NCBI GenBank assembly: GCA_963513935.1
Contig: OY740776.1
Location: 15,145,660-15,209,659 of the forward strand
Reading direction: 5' to 3'
From: Aphrophora alni
Lineage: Eukaryota; Arthropoda; Insecta; Hemiptera; Aphrophoridae
DNA: 64,000 nt
Shown one piece after another: positions 47,201 through 59,358 of this stretch. Both the position numbers and the translations under genes were made by a program. The first letter of the stretch is position 1. Every line of letters begins with the position of its first letter. The notes below the pieces were generated by a model that worked only from the letters and a program-made list of their open reading frames with translations, was not told the origin of the DNA and did not search any database.

Positions 47201-50200
47201 TTAAATTTTTACGATTAGCAAACTTAGTGTACAAAATTCCTGTCGTCCATGTTTCTTAAAACAGCCACCATAATGCTCTTTTAAATTCCATGTTATACCT
47301 AACTCTGTATCTTCATTGCTGTAAGTGGATTTTCAATTAAATTGTTTACGATTAGCAAACTTAGTGTACAAAATTCCTGTCGTCCATGTTTCTTAAAACA
47401 GCCACCATAATGCTCTTTTAAATTCCATGTTATACCTAACTCTGTATCTTCATTGCTGTAAGTGGATTTTCAATTAAATTGTTTACGATTAGCAAACTTA
47501 GTGTACAAAATTCCTGTCGTCCATGTTTCTTAAAACAGCCACAAGAATGCTCTTTTAAATTCCATGTTATACCTAACTCTGTATCTTCATTTCTGTTAGT
47601 GGATTTTCAATTAAATTTTTACGATTAGCAAACTTAGTGTACAAAATTCCTGTCGTCCATGTTTCTTAAAACAGCCACCAGAATGCTCTTTTAAATTCCA
47701 TGTTATACCTAACTCTGTATCTTCATTGCTGTAAGTGGATTTTCAATTAAATTGTTTACGATTAGCAAACTTAGTGTACAAAATTCCTGTCGTCCATGTT
47801 TCTTAAAACAGCCACCAGAATGCTCTTTTAAATTCCATGTTATACCGTACTCTGTATCTTCATTGCTGTAAGTGGATTTTCAATTAAATTGTTTACGATT
47901 AGCAAACTTAGTGTACAAAATTCCTGTCGTCCATGTTTCTTAAAACAGCCACCAGAATGCTCTTTTAAATTCCATGTTATACCGTACTCTGTATCTTCAT
48001 TGCTGTAAGTGGATTTTCAATTAAATTGTTTACGATTAGCAAACTTAGTGTACAAAATTCCTGTCGTCCATGTTTCTTAAAACAGCCACCAGAATGCTCT
48101 TTTAAATTCCATGTTATACCGTACTCTGTATCTTCATTGCTGTAAGTGGATTTTCAATTAAATTGTTTACGATTAGCAAACTTAGTGTACAAAATTCCTG
48201 TCGTCCATGTTTCTTAAAACAGCCACCAGAATGCTCTTTTAAATTCCATGTTATACCTAACTCTGTATCTTCATTGCTGTAAGTGGATTTTCAATTAAAT
48301 TGTTTACGATTAGCAAACTTAGTGTACAAAATTCCTGTCGTCCATGTTTCTTAAAACAGCCACCAGAATGCTCTTTTAAATTCCATGTTATACCTAACTC
48401 TGTATCTTCATTGCTGTAAGTGGATTTTCAATTAAATTGTTTACGATTAGCAAACTTAGTGTACAAAATTCCTGTCGTCCATGTTTCTTAAAACAGCCAC
48501 CAGAATGCTCTTTTAAATTCCATGTTATACCGTACTCTGTATCTTCATTGCTGTAAGTGGATTTTCAATTAAATTGTTTACGATTAGCAAACTTAGTGTA
48601 CAAAATTCCTGTCGTCCATGTTTCTTAAAACAGCCACCAGAATGCTCTTTTAAATTCCATGTTATACCTAACTCTGTATCTTCATTGCTGTAAGTGGATT
48701 TTCAATTAAATTGTTTACGATTAGCAAACTTAGTGTACAAAATTCCTGTCGTCCATGTTTCTTAAAACAGCCACCAGAATGCTCTTTTAAATTCCATGTT
48801 ATACCTAACTCTGTATCTTCATTGCTGTAAGTGGATTTTCAATTAAATTGTTTACGATTAGCAAACTTAGTGTACAAAATTCCTGTCGTCCATGTTTCTT
48901 AAAACAGCCACCAGAATGCTCTTTTAAATTCCATGTTATACCGTACTCTGTATCTTCATTGCTGTAAGTGGATTTTCAATTAAATTGTTTACGATTAGCA
49001 AACTTAGTGTACAAAATTCCTGTCGTCCATGTTTCTTAAAACAGCCACCAGAATGCTCTTTTAAATTCCATGTTATACCTAACTCTGTATCTTCATTGCT
49101 GTAAGTGGATTTTCAATTAAATTGTTTACGATTAGCAAACTTAGTGTACAAAATTCCTGTCGTCCATGTTTCTTAAAACAGCCACCAGAATGCTCTTTTA
49201 AATTCCATGTTATACCTAACTCTGTATCTTCATTGCTGTAAGTGGATTTTCAATTAAATTGTTTACGATTAGCAAACTTAGTGTACAAAATTCCTGTCGT
49301 CCATGTTTCTTAAAACAGCCACCAGAATGCTCTTTTAAATTCCATGTTATACCTAACTCTGTATCTTCATTGCTGTAAGTGGATTTTCAATTAAATTGTT
49401 TACGATTAGCAAACTTAGTGTACAAAATTCCTGTCGTCCATGTTTCTTAAAACAGCCACCAGAATGCTCTTTTAAATTCCATGTTATACCTAACTCTGTA
49501 TCTTCATTGCTGTAAGTGGATTTTCAATTAAATTGTTTACGATTAGCAAACTTAGTGTACAAAATTCCTGTCGTCCATGTTTCTTAAAACAGCCACCAGA
49601 ATGCTCTTTTAAATTCCATGTTATACCGTAACTCTGTATCTTCATTGCTGTAAGTGGATTTTCAATTAAATTGTTTACGATTAGCAAACTTAGTGTACAA
49701 AATTCCTGTCGTCCATGTTTCTTAAAACAGCCACCAGAATGCTCTTTTAAATTCCATGTTATACCGTAACTCTGTATCTTCATTGCTGTAAGTGGATTTT
49801 CAATTAAATTGTTTACGATTAGCAAACTTAGTGTACAAAATTCCTGTCGTCCATGTTTCTTAAAACAGCCACCAGAATGCTCTTTTAAATTCCATGTTAT
49901 ACCTAACTCTGTATCTTCATTGCTGTAAGTGGATTTTCAATTAAATTGTTTACGATTAGCAAACTTAGTGTACAAAATTCCTGTCGTCCATGTTTCTTAA
50001 AACAGCCACCAGAATGCTCTTTTAAATTCCATGTTATACCGTACTCTGTATCTTCATTGCTGTAAGTGGATTTTCAATTAAATTGTTTACGATTAGCAAA
50101 CTTAGTGTACAAAATTCCTGTCGTCCATGTTTCTTAAAACAGCCACCAGAATGCTCTTTTAAATTCCATGTTATACCTAACTCTGTATCTTCATTGCTGT

Positions 50201-53200
50201 AAGTGGATTTTCAATTAAATTGTTTACGATTAGCAAACTTAGTGTACAAAATTCCTGTCGTCCATGTTTCTTAAAACAGCCACCAGAATGCTCTTTTAAA
50301 TTCCATGTTATACCGTAACTCTGTATCTTCATTGCTGTAAGTGGATTTTCAATTAAATTGTTTACGATTAGCAAACTTAGTGTACAAAATTCCTGTCGTC
50401 CATGTTTCTTAAAACAGCCACCAGAATGCTCTTTTAAATTCCATGTTATACCGTACTCTGTATCTTCATTGCTGTAAGTGGATTTTCAATTAAATTGTTT
50501 ACGATTAGCAAACTTAGTGTACAAAATTCCTGTCGTCCATGTTTCTTAAAACAGCCACCAGAATGCTCTTTTAAATTCCATGTTATACCGTAACTCTGTA
50601 TCTTCATTGCTGTAAGTGGATTTTCAATTAAATTGTTTACGATTAGCAAACTTAGTGTACAAAATTCCTGTCGTCCATGTTTCTTAAAACAGCCACCAGA
50701 ATGCTCTTTTAAATTCCATGTTATACCGTACTCTGTATCTTCATTGCTGTAAGTGGATTTTCAATTAAATTGTTTACGATTAGCAAACTTAGTGTACAAA
50801 ATTCCTGTCGTCCATGTTTCTTAAAACAGCCACCAGAATGCTCTTTTAAATTCCATGTTATACCTAACTCTGTATCTTCATTGCTGTAAGTGGATTTTCA
50901 ATTAAATTGTTTACGATTAGCAAACTTAGTGTACAAAATTCCTGTCGTCCATGTTTCTTAAAACAGCCACCAGAATGCTCTTTTAAATTCCATGTTATAC
51001 CGTACTCTGTATCTTCATTGCTGTAAGTGGATTTTCAATTAAATTGTTTACGATTAGCAAACTTAGTGTACAAAATTCCTGTCGTCCATGTTTCTTAAAA
51101 CAGCCACCAGAATGCTCTTTTAAATTCCATGTTATACCTAACTCTGTATCTTCATTGCTGTAAGTGGATTTTCAATTAAATTGTTTACGATTAGCAAACT
51201 TAGTGTACAAAATTCCTGTCGTCCATGTTTCTTAAAACAGCCACCAGAATGCTCTTTTAAATTCCATGTTATACCGTACTCTGTATCTTCATTGCTGTAA
51301 GTGGATTTTCAATTAAATTGTTTACGATTAGCAAACTTAGTGTACAAAATTCCTGTCGTCCATGTTTCTTAAAACAGCCACCAGAATGCTCTTTTAAATT
51401 CCATGTTATACCTAACTCTGTATCTTCATTGCTGTAAGTGGATTTTCAATTAAATTGTTTACGATTAGCAAACTTAGTGTACAAAATTCCTGTCGTCCAT
51501 GTTTCTTAAAACAGCCACCAGAATGCTCTTTTAAATTCCATGTTATACCGTACTCTGTATCTTCATTGCTGTAAGTGGATTTTCAATTAAATTGTTTACG
51601 ATTAGCAAACTTAGTGTACAAAATTCCTGTCGTCCATGTTTCTTAAAACAGCCACCAGAATGCTCTTTTAAATTCCATGTTATACCTAACTCTGTATCTT
51701 CATTGCTGTAAGTGGATTTTCAATTAAATTGTTTACGATTAGCAAACTTAGTGTACAAAATTCCTGTCGTCCATGTTTCTTAAAACAGCCACCAGAATGC
51801 TCTTTTAAATTCCATGTTATACCGTACTCTGTATCTTCATTGCTGTAAGTGGATTTTCAATTAAATTGTTTACGATTAGCAAACTTAGTGTACAAAATTC
51901 CTGTCGTCCATGTTTCTTAAAACAGCCACCAGAATGCTCTTTTAAATTCCATGTTATACCTAACTCTGTATCTTCATTGCTGTAAGTGGATTTTCAATTA
52001 AATTGTTTACGATTAGCAAACTTAGTGTACAAAATTCCTGTCGTCCATGTTTCTTAAAACAGCCACCAGAATGCTCTTTTAAATTCCATGTTATACCTAA
52101 CTCTGTATCTTCATTGCTGTAAGTGGATTTTCAATTAAATTGTTTACGATTAGCAAACTTAGTGTACAAAATTCCTGTCGTCCATGTTTCTTAAAACAGC
52201 CACCAGAATGCTCTTTTAAATTCCATGTTATACCGTACTCTGTATCTTCATTGCTGTAAGTGGATTTTCAATTAAATTGTTTACGATTAGCAAACTTAGT
52301 GTACAAAATTCCTGTCGTCCATGTTTCTTAAAACAGCCACCAGAATGCTCTTTTAAATTCCATGTTATACCTAACTCTGTATCTTCATTGCTGTAAGTGG
52401 ATTTTCAATTAAATTGTTTACGATTAGCAAACTTAGTGTACAAAATTCCTGTCGTCCATGTTTCTTAAAACAGCCACCAGAATGCTCTTTTAAATTCCAT
52501 GTTATACCGTACTCTGTATCTTCATTGCTGTAAGTGGATTTTCAATTAAATTGTTTACGATTAGCAAACTTAGTGTACAAAATTCCTGTCGTCCATGTTT
52601 CTTAAAACAGCCACCAGAATGCTCTTTTAAATTCCATGTTATACCTAACTCTGTATCTTCATTGCTGTAAGTGGATTTTCAATTAAATTGTTTACGATTA
52701 GCAAACTTAGTGTACAAAATTCCTGTCGTCCATGTTTCTTAAAACAGCCACCAGAATGCTCTTTTAAATTCCATGTTATACCGTACTCTGTATCTTCATT
52801 GCTGTAAGTGGATTTTCAATTAAATTGTTTACGATTAGCAAACTTAGTGTACAAAATTCCTGTCGTCCATGTTTCTTAAAACAGCCACCAGAATGCTCTT
52901 TTAAATTCCATGTTATACCTAACTCTGTATCTTCATTGCTGTAAGTGGATTTTCAATTAAATTGTTTACGATTAGCAAACTTAGTGTACAAAATTCCTGT
53001 CGTCCATGTTTCTTAAAACAGCCACCAGAATGCTCTTTTAAATTCCATGTTATACCGTACTCTGTATCTTCATTGCTGTAAGTGGATTTTCAATTAAATT
53101 GTTTACGATTAGCAAACTTAGTGTACAAAATTCCTGTCGTCCATGTTTCTTAAAACAGCCACCAGAATGCTCTTTTAAATTCCATGTTATACCTAACTCT

Positions 53201-55507
53201 GTATCTTCATTGCTGTAAGTGGATTTTCAATTAAATTGTTTACGATTAGCAAACTTAGTGTACAAAATTCCTGTCGTCCATGTTTCTTAAAACAGCCACC
53301 AGAATGCTCTTTTAAATTCCATGTTATACCTAACTCTGTATCTTCATTGCTGTAAGTGGATTTTCAATTAAATTGTTTACGATTAGCAAACTTAGTGTAC
53401 AAAATTCCTGTCGTCCATGTTTCTTAAAACAGCCACCAGAATGCTCTTTTAAATTCCATGTTATACCGTACTCTGTATCTTCATTGCTGTAAGTGGATTT
53501 TCAATTAAATTGTTTACGATTAGCAAACTTAGTGTACAAAATTCCTGTCGTCCATGTTTCTTAAAACAGCCACCAGAATGCTCTTTTAAATTCCATGTTA
53601 TACCTAACTCTGTATCTTCATTGCTGTAAGTGGATTTTCAATTAAATTGTTTACGATTAGCAAACTTAGTGTACAAAATTCCTGTCGTCCATGTTTCTTA
53701 AAACAGCCACCAGAATGCTCTTTTAAATTCCATGTTATACCTAACTCTGTATCTTCATTGCTGTAAGTGGATTTTCAATTAAATTGTTTACGATTAGCAA
53801 ACTTAGTGTACAAAATTCCTGTCGTCCATGTTTCTTAAAACAGCCACCAGAATGCTCTTTTAAATTCCATGTTATACCGTACTCTGTATCTTCATTGCTG
53901 TAAGTGGATTTTCAATTAAATTGTTTACGATTAGCAAACTTAGTGTACAAAATTCCTGTCGTCCATGTTTCTTAAAACAGCCACCAGAATGCTCTTTTAA
54001 ATTCCATGTTATACCTAACTCTGTATCTTCATTGCTGTAAGTGGATTTTCAATTAAATTGTTTACGATTAGCAAACTTAGTGTACAAAATTCCTGTCGTC
54101 CATGTTTCTTAAAACAGCCACCAGAATGCTCTTTTAAATTCCATGTTATACCTAACTCTGTATCTTCATTGCTGTAAGTGGATTTTCAATTAAATTGTTT
54201 ACGATTAGCAAACTTAGTGTACAAAATTCCTGTCGTCCATGTTTCTTAAAACAGCCACCAGAATGCTCTTTTAAATTCCATGTTATACCTAACTCTGTAT
54301 CTTCATTGCTGTAAGTGGATTTTCAATTAAATTGTTTACGATTAGCAAACTTAGTGTACAAAATTCCTGTCGTCCATGTTTCTTAAAACAGCCACCAGAA
54401 TGCTCTTTTAAATTCCATGTTATACCTAACTCTGTATCTTCATTGCTGTAAGTGGATTTTCAATTAAATTGTTTACGATTAGCAAACTTAGTGTACAAAA
54501 TTCCTGTCGTCCATGTTTCTTAAAACAGCCACCAGAATGCTCTTTTAAATTCCATGTTATACCGTAACTCTGTATCTTCATTGCTGTAAGTGGATTTTCA
54601 ATTAAATTGTTTACGATTAGCAAACTTAGTGTACAAAATTCCTGTCGTCCATGTTTCTTAAAACAGCCACCAGAATGCTCTTTTAAATTCCATGTTATAC
54701 CTAACTCTGTATCTTCATTGCTGTAAGTGGATTTTCAATTAAATTGTTTACGATTAGCAAACTTAGTGTACAAAATTCCTGTCGTCCATGTTTCTTAAAA
54801 CAGCCACCAGAATGCTCTTTTAAATTCCATGTTATACCTAACTCTGTATCTTCATTGCTGTAAGTGGATTTTCAATTAAATTGTTTACGATTAGCAAACT
54901 TAGTGTACAAAATTCCTGTCGTCCATGTTTCTTAAAACAGCCACCAGAATGCTCTTTTAAATTCCATGTTATACCTAACTCTGTATCTTCATTGCTGTAA
55001 GTGGATTTTCAATTAAATTGTTTACGATTAGCAAACTTAGTGTACAAAATTCCTGTCGTCCATGTTTCTTAAAACAGCCACCAGAATGCTCTTTTAAATT
55101 CCATGTTATACCGTACTCTGTATCTTCATTGCTGTAAGTGGATTTTCAATTAAATTGTTTACGATTAGCAAACTTAGTGTACAAAATTCCTGTCGTCCAT
55201 GTTTCTTAAAACAGCCACCAGAATGCTCTTTTAAATTCCATGTTATACCTTACTCTGTATCTTCATTGCTGTAAGTGGATTTTCAATTAAATTGTTTACG
55301 ATTAGCAAACTTAGTGTACAAAATTCCTGTCGTCCATGTTTCTTAAAACAGCCACCAGAATGCTCTTTTAAATTCCATGTTATACCGTACTCTGTATCTT
55401 CATTGCTGTAAGTGGATTTTCAATTAAATTGTTTACGATTAGCAAACTTAGTGTACAAAAATTCCTGTCGTCCATGTTTCTTAAAACAGCCACCAGAATG
55501 CTCTTTT
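41191..55507 (+). repeat. Satellite array, 137-bp monomer, about 104 copies
   Basis: The monomer starts at TTTACGATTAGCAAACTTAG and ends at GATTTTCAATTAAATTG. Consecutive starts at 41191, 41328 and 41464 give 137- and 136-bp units. Length variants of 136, 137 and 138 bp come from the AAATTGTTT/AAATTTTT junction and from ATACCTAAC/ATACCGTAC/ATACCGTAAC. Early monomers read CCAGAATG; CCATAATG monomers dominate about 42060-47410; only CCAGAATG occurs after about 47640, where the CCGTAC type appears. All monomers lie in one orientation and differ by few bases, so amplification is recent. 137 is not a multiple of 3, and open frames appear only across 138-bp variants; none is a gene. The array runs into an assembly gap, so its true length is unknown. 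Confidence 0.98.
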
Positions 55508-55707
55508 NNNNNNNNNNNNNNNNNNNNNNNNNNNNNNNNNNNNNNNNNNNNNNNNNNNNNNNNNNNNNNNNNNNNNNNNNNNNNNNNNNNNNNNNNNNNN
55601 NNNNNNNNNNNNNNNNNNNNNNNNNNNNNNNNNNNNNNNNNNNNNNNNNNNNNNNNNNNNNNNNNNNNNNNNNNNNNNNNNNNNNNNNNNNNNNNNNNNN
55701 NNNNNNN
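55508..55707. other. Assembly gap (200 N)
   Basis: Exactly 200 N bases break the sequence within a satellite monomer. The sequence resuming at 55708 is not satellite. The round size suggests a placeholder rather than a measured distance. Confidence 0.97.
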
Positions 55708-55984
55708 GAATCCAGAATGAATGACTCTATTGCGACTGATTGACCTGATTCTATGTTAATAATTTGGTAAACCTACTTTGAATAGTTACAAGTTCTCTTA
55801 CAGATAAAGTTTGTTCACCTTTCTTGCAACTCTAGCAGATTCTTGTAAGAAGGTCCGATCCCCTGGGAAACTTCTTCTCGCCAAGCACGTCTGGGTCTTA
55901 AAAACCTCCAGCCGTTGTCCACTTGATGACGTCCCTCGTACTTTACCTGAACTCGGTGTAACCTAGAAATCTGTACAAAAATCA
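55708..55984. other. Unassigned DNA after the gap
   Basis: Single-copy-looking sequence with no repeat family or coding domain recognised. Confidence 0.4.
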
Positions 55985-56370
55985 TTTGTATTTGAAATTG
56001 AATTCCAGTTCGTAATCATATATTATAGTTTTCTGTATGACGAATACAACTTAATTTAACGACACAATGAGAAATGCGTAGCGTATAAGTTTTAAAATCA
56101 GTTGTGAGATGCGAGACCAAACAATTAAAAGATTATATTTAGTGTAAATACAGTCGGTATTTGGTGAAATTCCATATTAAGATAAATAACAACTCACATG
56201 TCAAATTTGTCAAGTCAAATTGATTTATGAAATTTTATTTGCGAGTTAATATTTACCACGTTAATAGATTGATTGCATTTTCATTGATTTCTCTTTATTT
56301 GGGTTAGTAGGTAAAACCAAGGACTCTTATAACTTCACGCACGTGTTTTTCTTTCTGTAGAATTTAAACT
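55985..56370 (+). repeat. Dispersed repeat family B, copy
   Basis: It matches 1157-1400 (ATCATATATTATAGTTTT, ACGAATACAACTTAATTTAA, CAATGAGAAATGCGTAG). Further on, ACCAAGGACTCTTATAACTT then CACGCACGTG matches the parts at 818 and 1385. An extra stretch of about 150 bp lies between the two blocks here. Confidence 0.75.
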
Positions 56371-56469
56371 GCCGCTTAAAAAATTACGACTTTATAAAAA
56401 AAACTGTCCCTATTTGCATCAGGACCCTAAATCGTGCGGTTTTAACACATGTTTGAATTTTTTAGTGTT

Positions 56470-56590
56470 TTGTAGCAGAAAGCTGTTTGAGGACTAGTGG
56501 GATTCTAATTTATGTTCGTTTCTTCAATTTTATTACTAGGCGATGATGAAAGATGTTTTCGTTGTTAAACAACAACAAAAAATATTCTGA
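56470..56590 (+). mobile_element. Family A, 3' partial copy
   Basis: A TTTGAGGACTAGTGGGATTC block, a T-rich stretch, AGGCGATGATGAAAGATG and a TTTTCGTTGTTAAACAACAA tail with AACAAC units show the end of the element. The hairpin is weakened. Confidence 0.65.
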
Positions 56591-56629
56591 AAATATTTGT
56601 CATTGTAGAGAATATTATATTAATTATAA

Positions 56630-56825
56630 TGTAACGGCAGATATTTCTTGTTGAAACTCCCTATTCAAGGATTAAATAAAGCAATAAAAGTTTTAAAATT
56701 ATTTTAAATAATATAAATGAGCTACAATTGTTTCGCCTTGCGTCATCATCGGGCAACTGAAATTGTAATATATATTATTAAAATAAATTTGAAACTTTTA
56801 TTGCTTTATTTAATCCTTTTATATT
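56630..56825 (-). mobile_element. Inverted-repeat element with GAAAC motif, copy 1
   Basis: AAGGATTAAATAAAGCAATA (about 56669) is mirrored by TTGCTTTATTTAATCCTT (about 56800). Between them, on the minus strand, CCGATGATGACGCAAGGCG then AAACAATTGTAGC (56750-56721) forms the motif. The outer GCAGATATTTCTTGTTGAAA block (56637) recurs in reverse orientation at about 60671-60690. Confidence 0.8.
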
Positions 56826-57384
56826 ATATTATTATTAGGTTCAAGATTACTTAATTGCTTGAATATTGCAATTTTATATCGTATTAGTGTTAATTATATC
56901 AGTGTATTGAAATGTAAAATGATCAAATAAATGACTAAACTAAACCGAACGATTCAGAACTTTAAATCTCTAGAGCTTCTACAATTAAACAACATCCTAC
57001 ACACTTGTTTAATTAATAATTGCTGTCTTGATTAGCATTCTAAACACATCGGGTTGTACAAAGACGTGGGACCTCCAGTACCAAACCTCCCGTGAGTTAA
57101 TGAAATCCAAGTTATTTTTAATTATTTTACTTCACAGTAAAGGAAACAGACGCGAGGACGGGTTTAGTTGACGCCCACTGTGGTGTCGGTGGTAAATGAA
57201 TTTAGTGGAAGAATTGTAGGATTAAGTTGTCCTGACTGACTTTGTGAGCTTGTGTAACCATTTCAATTAAATTTGTTTTCTTCAGATAAAAGCGCTGATG
57301 TATATAGTGAAAGATTAATTCATAAGTTTGTTTTTAAGATAAAATGACAGAGTTCTATAGTCTACTGTTATCAAGCTGGAAATG
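56826..57384. other. Unassigned AT-rich DNA
   Basis: No feature was recognised. Confidence 0.4.
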
Positions 57385-58479
57385 CGGCTGAACGAAGTGT
57401 CCGGTGACCTACCTCCAAACCACCCATACGAGTCACCTACTGGGCTTCACTTTATGAAACTTTATTTTATTTGATATTTGAAAATAAAATCTATAATATA
57501 TTTTTATTCTACACATAATTACTAAATGAGACCAAACAATGTATAATTTACTGAATTATAGCCGAAAAAATAAATTGTGAAAGATGAACGAAAGGGCTCT
57601 AACTCTGAAAAAATATACATGGTCCAGCTATATCCCTCAGAATTGCCACGCCCATTCTCACTATAGTGAGCTCCAAAATGTGTTTACTCTTAGAAATCAC
57701 CAGAAATTAGTTCTACTTCAGTTGTAATTCTTACAGTTTCACACAAAAAATATATTCTCAGATAACTTTTAAAGTGCTTCTAGCTAAACTTTAACATGGT
57801 CCCAAATGAGTGATCTTTTGGTGAGTTATATCTCATCATATGTATAATGTTTATATTTGTAGTGAGAATAGATTTAGAGTACTACTCCACCCGCTACGCC
57901 CTATGTTACATTTTTTTAAATTAGTAGGGAATTTGTTCCTTTTTTCAATGTTATTCTCTGTATTGTTGCTTAGATTAGCAAATGTTAAATTTACAAAAAT
58001 AATAAATTGTGTAAATGCCAATATTACCGTTTTAATACATATTTACACACAGCTTATCACAATGTAAATAATAAAGTACAAATTATGTTTTTTACTATTA
58101 TTATTATATTGTGCTTCTTTATTTCATTAAAATCGAAAAGTACATATTTTTCAATAAAGATAAACGATAGTGTTGTTTATTCACACTTATTAGTCATCAT
58201 ACTGTCATTCATTTTGTAGCAAACATTGTTCATTTTGGACTTTATTATAGTAAATTATACATTGTTTGGTCTCATTTTTCTTGTAATGAAGTGTAGAATA
58301 AAAATATATTACAGATTTTATTTCAAAATATCAAATTAAATAAATGAAAGTTTGATTAAGTGAAGCACAGTAGGTAACTCGTGCGGGTTGCTCACGGCAG
58401 GTACAGAGCAGTCCTAATACTCTGCGCGCCTGTGTGTGATGGCGCGTGCGTTAGAGTGAGGCGACCCTTCGTTCAGCCG
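57385..58479. mobile_element. TIR element, about 1.1 kb, with nested Family A copy
   Basis: The outermost CGGCTGAACGAAG (57385) is mirrored by CTTCGTTCAGCCG (ending 58479). Long inner blocks also mirror: AAAATCTATAATATATTTTT with AAAAATATATTACAGATTTT, and ATGAGACCAAACAATGTATA with TATACATTGTTTGGTCTCAT. The left arm is about 170 bp. The right arm is about 240 bp because it has an extra GC-rich stretch near 58385-58455. The interior has short open frames (57840-58067, 58007-58219) without a transposase domain. It is non-autonomous. Confidence 0.87.
57580..57680 (-). mobile_element. Family A fragment nested in the TIR element
   Basis: GTGAAAGATGAACGAAAGGG, a TCCAGCTATATCCCTCAGAA block and CTCACTATAGTGAG mark the palindromic end of the family. 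The terminal palindrome is intact here. The copy must have inserted after the TIR element formed, or travelled with it. Confidence 0.65.
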
Positions 58480-58604
58480 AATTATAGTATAGTTATTGTA
58501 CGAAATGTGGCTATTTAAGTAACGAGACTGATACAATAAGATGCATTTGTTTATCAGTATCACAATTTTAATACTCCCTTTCGTTTTTACTCATCGATTT
58601 AGGT

Positions 58605-58700
58605 TTATTTTCTACTGACTCACTATACGAATGGCACTCCCGAAGTAACCTAGCTTGATTTACACCTTTGTTCATGTAGTTTTGGGGTTAGCTCTGATAG
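58605..58700 (+). mobile_element. Family A fragment
   Basis: ACTCACTATACGAATGGCAC, AACCTAGCTTGATTTACACC and TTTGTTCATGTAGTTTTGGG correspond to the start of the family. It breaks off near 58700. Confidence 0.65.
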
Positions 58701-59094
58701 GATTGGCGACCGATGCACCATTTGTTAGGATTGGCTCCTCTAACAAATTTGGATTTGTTAGCAAGTTCCTTTTACTGCCAGGGTTTTTTATTTTCAACTA
58801 GCACCAAACTTTTCAGTGGTTCAGTACTCAATTAATCTTTATTAACAATTATTATTTTCTACACGCCAAGTCCATCTGGCTATATTCAAAAATTCCTGCA
58901 GCACCTTCCTTGATCAATCTTGGCCCACTGATCAAGTTTGCTCCCACCCAAGGGTTTATATTTATATCATCGACGTCTGCCTTACTTGCAAGGTAAGCAA
59001 ATCCATCATTTTTCAAGGTCTGTCACAATAATTGTTGTCATACTGGGTTCTTAAAAAGAACTTAGACTATATTCCTAACTAAAACTATCCTAAT
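58701..59094. other. Unassigned DNA with a short duplication
   Basis: GATTGGC followed by a short spacer and TTTGTTAG occurs in duplicate near 58702-58765. Nothing else was recognised. This stretch may have split one Family A copy (58605-58700 and 59095-59225). Confidence 0.4.
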
Positions 59095-59225
59095 TCCTAA
59101 CAGCTCAATATCTTCCATCTTTCCTTTCATGACAAAATTTTGTTCTTTTCAAACACTGTCGCTATTAGAGTACTGTATTCGGTTAGGGGTCTTTATTTTA
59201 TGTCCTTTTTTCCTTTTTTTTTTAA
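59095..59225 (+). mobile_element. Family A fragment
   Basis: CTCAATATCTTCCATCTTTC, TTTTGTTCTTTTCAAACACT, ATTAGAGTACTGTATTCGG and GGGGTCTTTATTTTATGTCC fit the middle-to-end part of the family. Its hairpin is replaced by the next element. Confidence 0.68.
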
Positions 59226-59358
59226 CAGAAAGTGAAGAGAGAATCGCTTTATATTTCTGTGAAACCTTTGTCAAAAGTACAGAGAAAAATATTATTCTTC
59301 TTTTCACCAATAGAACAGCCTGGTGAAATTTGGGACAATATTTTCCAGACACTCTGTA
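59226..59358 (-). mobile_element. Partial MITE with a TACAGAGTGT end
   Basis: The minus-strand end TACAGAGTGTCTGGAAAATA (59358 inward) resembles the ends of the foldback at 60725-61620. No opposite end is visible; it appears truncated at the Family A junction. Confidence 0.5.

Noticed and set aside
49490..54623. Open frames of 65-111 codons repeating LIVNNLIENPLTAMKIQS on the minus strand
   Set aside because: They exist only where 138-bp monomers restore the frame; the same DNA is closed in 137-bp monomers. No selection for coding is visible.
41191..55507. CRISPR-like look of a highly regular repeat
   Set aside because: Monomers abut with no unique spacers, the unit is 137 bp, there are no cas genes, and the surroundings are eukaryotic. 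It is a satellite.
55412..55743. Open frames of about 100 codons crossing the gap
   Set aside because: Most residues are undetermined because of 200 N bases.
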